A DNA stretch of 6,238 nucleotides, from the NCBI GenBank assembly GCA_003483345.1, contig DMWH01000139.1, forward strand, positions 1 through 6,238, given 5' to 3'. Shown here in pieces: positions 5,174 through 6,238 of this stretch; position 1 is the first letter of the stretch, and each line of letters opens with the position of its first letter. The position numbers and the translations under genes are program-made. The notes under the pieces are model-generated. The model searched no databases and had not been told where the DNA came from. It saw only the letters and a list, made by a program, of their open reading frames with translations. This DNA comes from Clostridiales bacterium (GTDB taxonomy: Bacteria; Bacillota; Clostridia; Tissierellales; Sedimentibacteraceae).

Positions 5174-5181
5174 CCCTCCTA
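5174..5181 (-). promoter_or_regulatory. Shine-Dalgarno fused to the upstream stop codon
   Basis: TAGGAGGG on the minus strand: TAG (5181-5179) ends the 64-aa gene and AGGAGGG (5180-5174) is the RBS of the next gene. No ATG, GTG or TTG follows in the correct frame at normal spacing. The position argues for initiation at ATA 5169. Confidence 0.7.
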
Positions 5182-5373
5182 TTCGTATTCTATTCTGTCT
5201 AAGTCCCTTATTACTCTTCCCGGATCAAAAGTGTCTGTAATCATTGATAAATCACAAATCATGTTTACCAATAATTTATACGCTTTTGCCCCTGCTCTCG
5301 TGAATCTTCCTTCTACATTGAAAGCATTTCCTTTTAAGCCAAAATATTTTTGTAGAATTTGTTCTAAATCCAT
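5179..5373 (-). CDS. Hypothetical protein, 64 aa
   Basis: A 64-aa protein, not recognised. It looks largely helical: MDLEQILQKYFGL, then a short glycine/asparagine turn (KGNAFNVEGRF), a helix with GAKAYKLLVNMICDLSMI (about 28-45) and an acidic end DPGRVIRDLDRIEYE. There is no signal peptide; one cysteine. Start ATG 5373 has AGGAGG four bases upstream. It is the first gene of a three-gene unit behind a bipartite sporulation-type promoter (5457-5486) with a leader of about 77 nt. Its TAG stop is part of the next gene's RBS, and the two genes are in the same reading frame, so readthrough of one TAG would fuse them. Separate translation is the simpler reading. Confidence 0.8.
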   Translation of the reverse strand: MDLEQILQKYFGLKGNAFNVEGRFTRAGAKAYKLLVNMICDLSMITDTFDPGRVIRDLDRIEYE

Positions 5374-5430
5374 ATTTCCTCCTAATTTTTTCGAAAACTT
5401 AAAAGTTCCTCCTCCCTCTTGTTTTTATGC

Positions 5431-5447
5431 TTAAAAGCACCTTTTAA
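5431..5447. repeat. Inverted repeat at start of leader
   Basis: TTAAAAG-CAC-CTTTTAA is a perfect 7-bp inverted repeat with a 3-nt centre, at about +3 to +20 of the transcript expected from the 5457-5486 promoter. It could be an operator or a 5' stabilising stem. No regulator is assigned. Confidence 0.35.
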
Positions 5448-5456
5448 TGTTTAGGT

Positions 5457-5486
5457 TATAATACGTAATTTTAAGAATTTATATTC
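5457..5486 (-). promoter_or_regulatory. Bipartite sporulation-type promoter of the three-gene unit
   Basis: On the minus strand, GAATATA (5486-5480), 14 nt, CGTATTATA (5465-5457). Both boxes and the spacer length are identical to the yyaC promoter. It lies between the terminator at 5495-5520 and the first gene at 5373, exactly where a promoter is required. Confidence 0.55.
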
Positions 5487-5494
5487 CAAAAACG

Positions 5495-5520
5495 AAAAAA
5501 AAGAGCATTTCAGCTCTTTA
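5495..5520 (-). terminator. Intrinsic terminator, minus strand
   Basis: On the minus strand, AAAGAGC (5519-5513), loop TGAAAT, GCTCTTT (5506-5500) followed by five more T (5499-5495). The stem begins inside the TAA stop of the 54-aa gene. It separates the two minus-strand units. Confidence 0.8.
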
Positions 5521-5682
5521 TTTTTCCAACCTTTCCCGATACTCGTAGATTTCCTTTGCGGTATCTATGGTCCTGTTGAGGCTATAAACCATCGCCCGGG
5601 CTTCCTTTTCGGTTGCCACGGTATAAACAATGCTTTCTTGGTTCTTATTGCTGCTTAGTATCCTCAAATATATGTCGTACAT
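5518..5682 (-). CDS. Hypothetical protein, 54 aa
   Basis: A 54-aa protein, not recognised. Two predicted strands (MYDIYLRILSS and ESIVYTVA) are followed by a helix (TEKEARAMVYSLNRTI) and a charged helical end (EIYEYRERLEK). This beta-beta-alpha layout, in which a TVATEKEA turn leads into the helix, is like that of the neighbouring 4930 gene product, but similarity is too slight to call them paralogues. Start ATG 5682 is set by AAAGGA (5695-5690), seven bases upstream and overlapping the TAA of the preceding gene. The frame is open further upstream to 5811, but that stretch overlaps the previous gene out of frame and has no RBS. It is the last gene of its unit and its stop lies in the terminator stem. 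Confidence 0.75.
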   Translation of the reverse strand: MYDIYLRILSSNKNQESIVYTVATEKEARAMVYSLNRTIDTAKEIYEYRERLEK

Positions 5683-5693
5683 ATTACATTCCT

Positions 5694-6238
5694 TTACATT
5701 CTGAATTCTGTGTTTATTGGTGAAAATTCCTCTAAATATTTTACACATCTTTTTTCGAAATCCGTCATTTCTCTTACATTTATCCAGCCGTCCTCCGTGA
5801 AATTCATCCATATAAGCTGCCCGTTGTCGTTATTTGGCAGCCCGCCTTTTTTCTCTGATTCCGGTGTAAGCTTGTAATTGGGATTAATCAAAAATCCGAC
5901 ATCGAAAATATTACGGCATACAAATTCCAAGGTTTCTTTCCCGTCCGTTATGCTCACAAGAGCCTGTAAATCATCACCGTCAGGGCCTTTTACGGTCTTA
6001 TTGCTTAAAACCGTAACTTTCATAGATGCTTTTCTCTTTTCCCTTTCGATTCTTTCCTTTTCTTCTTTTGCCTGTCTTTCCTTGATTTCCGCAAGGTCTG
6101 TTATAATATCTTCAAGCTTCAAATCAAAGTGTGTCACTATTTCATCCCTTAGTTCTTCCCTTGCTTTTGTATCCTTGTTAAGCTCTACGTTTACTGCTTT
6201 TTCATTGAGGTTTTCTGTGAACTGCTCACCACTTACTC
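5694..6238 (-). CDS. Hypothetical protein, start beyond the window
   Basis: 180 residues are visible, not recognised. The frame is open to the right edge, and no well-placed ATG is present. A GTG at 6137 would give 147 aa, but the 33 residues before it (from VSGEQFTENLNEK) are equally protein-like, so the gene probably begins just outside. The N-terminal half is helical and highly charged (KAREELRDEI, then LEDIITDLAEIKERQAKEEKER), likely a short coiled coil ending near IEREKRKA. The C-terminal half is strand-rich (KVTVLSNKTV, DLQALVSITDG, LEFVCRN) with GQLIWMNFTEDGW and a final helix DFEKRCVKYLEEFSP. There is no membrane segment. The TAA at 5696-5694 overlaps the next gene's RBS. It could be phage- or plasmid-derived, but nothing proves that. 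Confidence 0.85.
   Translation of the reverse strand, partial: VSGEQFTENLNEKAVNVELNKDTKAREELRDEIVTHFDLKLEDIITDLAEIKERQAKEEKERIEREKRKASMKVTVLSNKTVKGPDGDDLQALVSITDGKETLEFVCRNIFDVGFLINPNYKLTPESEKKGGLPNNDNGQLIWMNFTEDGWINVREMTDFEKRCVKYLEEFSPINTEFRM

Noticed and set aside
5231..5434. 67-codon plus-strand ORF
   Set aside because: Antisense to the 64-aa gene and its leader; no RBS.
5683..5811. N-terminal extension of the 54-aa gene
   Set aside because: Overlaps the preceding gene out of frame, while a well-placed RBS marks ATG 5682.
1..6238. CRISPR arrays, tRNA/rRNA genes, IS elements, known riboswitches
   Set aside because: No regularly spaced repeats, cloverleaf or rRNA sequence, transposase motifs with terminal inverted repeats, or recognisable riboswitch core were seen on either strand.

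Overview
The window looks like chromosome of a low-GC, endospore-forming Firmicute of the class Clostridia. The DNA is strongly AT-rich, ribosome-binding sites are AGGAGG-type, intrinsic terminators have A-tract/U-tract hairpins, and one gene encodes the sporulation protein YyaC, which is confined to endospore formers. There is no IS element, CRISPR array, tRNA or rRNA.

Layout. (1) Positions 1-919 are gene-poor: the possible tail of an off-window gene with its terminator, a 25-codon ORF behind a promoter-like signal, a minus-strand promoter and terminator only about 40 bp apart, and strong hairpins. (2) 920-3133 (minus) is a UvrD/PcrA-type SF1 helicase. It is divergent from (3) yyaC (3299-3832, plus), which meets a convergent Cys/His-rich zinc-binding protein (3862-4122, minus) at a shared bidirectional terminator. 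(4) A small plus-strand protein (4395-4625) ends at a second bidirectional terminator. (5) From there to the right edge are five small minus-strand genes in two transcription units: 5373 to 4649 (three genes), and a unit entering from outside the window and ending at 5518 (two genes, the first truncated by the window edge). None of these five was recognised.

Most interesting signal: a bipartite element GAATAWN-N14-CGTAYYATA occurs five times (133-162 plus, 531-560 minus, 3239-3268 plus, 4289-4318 minus, 5457-5486 minus) with exactly the same 14-nt spacer. A weaker sixth copy lies upstream of the helicase. All are intergenic, and the known genes downstream lie in the matching orientation. The -35 half fits the sporulation sigma-E consensus (KMATATT). 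The -10 half has the CnTAnnAT framework but G instead of A at its second position. I infer a shared promoter class, probably a sporulation sigma factor, driving yyaC, the three-gene small-protein unit, perhaps the zinc protein, a 25-aa ORF and a very short minus-strand RNA.

Second notable signal: stop codons are repeatedly embedded in the next gene's Shine-Dalgarno sequence, suggesting translational coupling. At one such junction (5167-5181) a perfect AGGAGGG is followed by no ATG, GTG or TTG at normal spacing. The downstream gene apparently starts at AUA (or another non-standard codon), or has lost its start, and it lies in the same frame as the gene before it, separated by one TAG.
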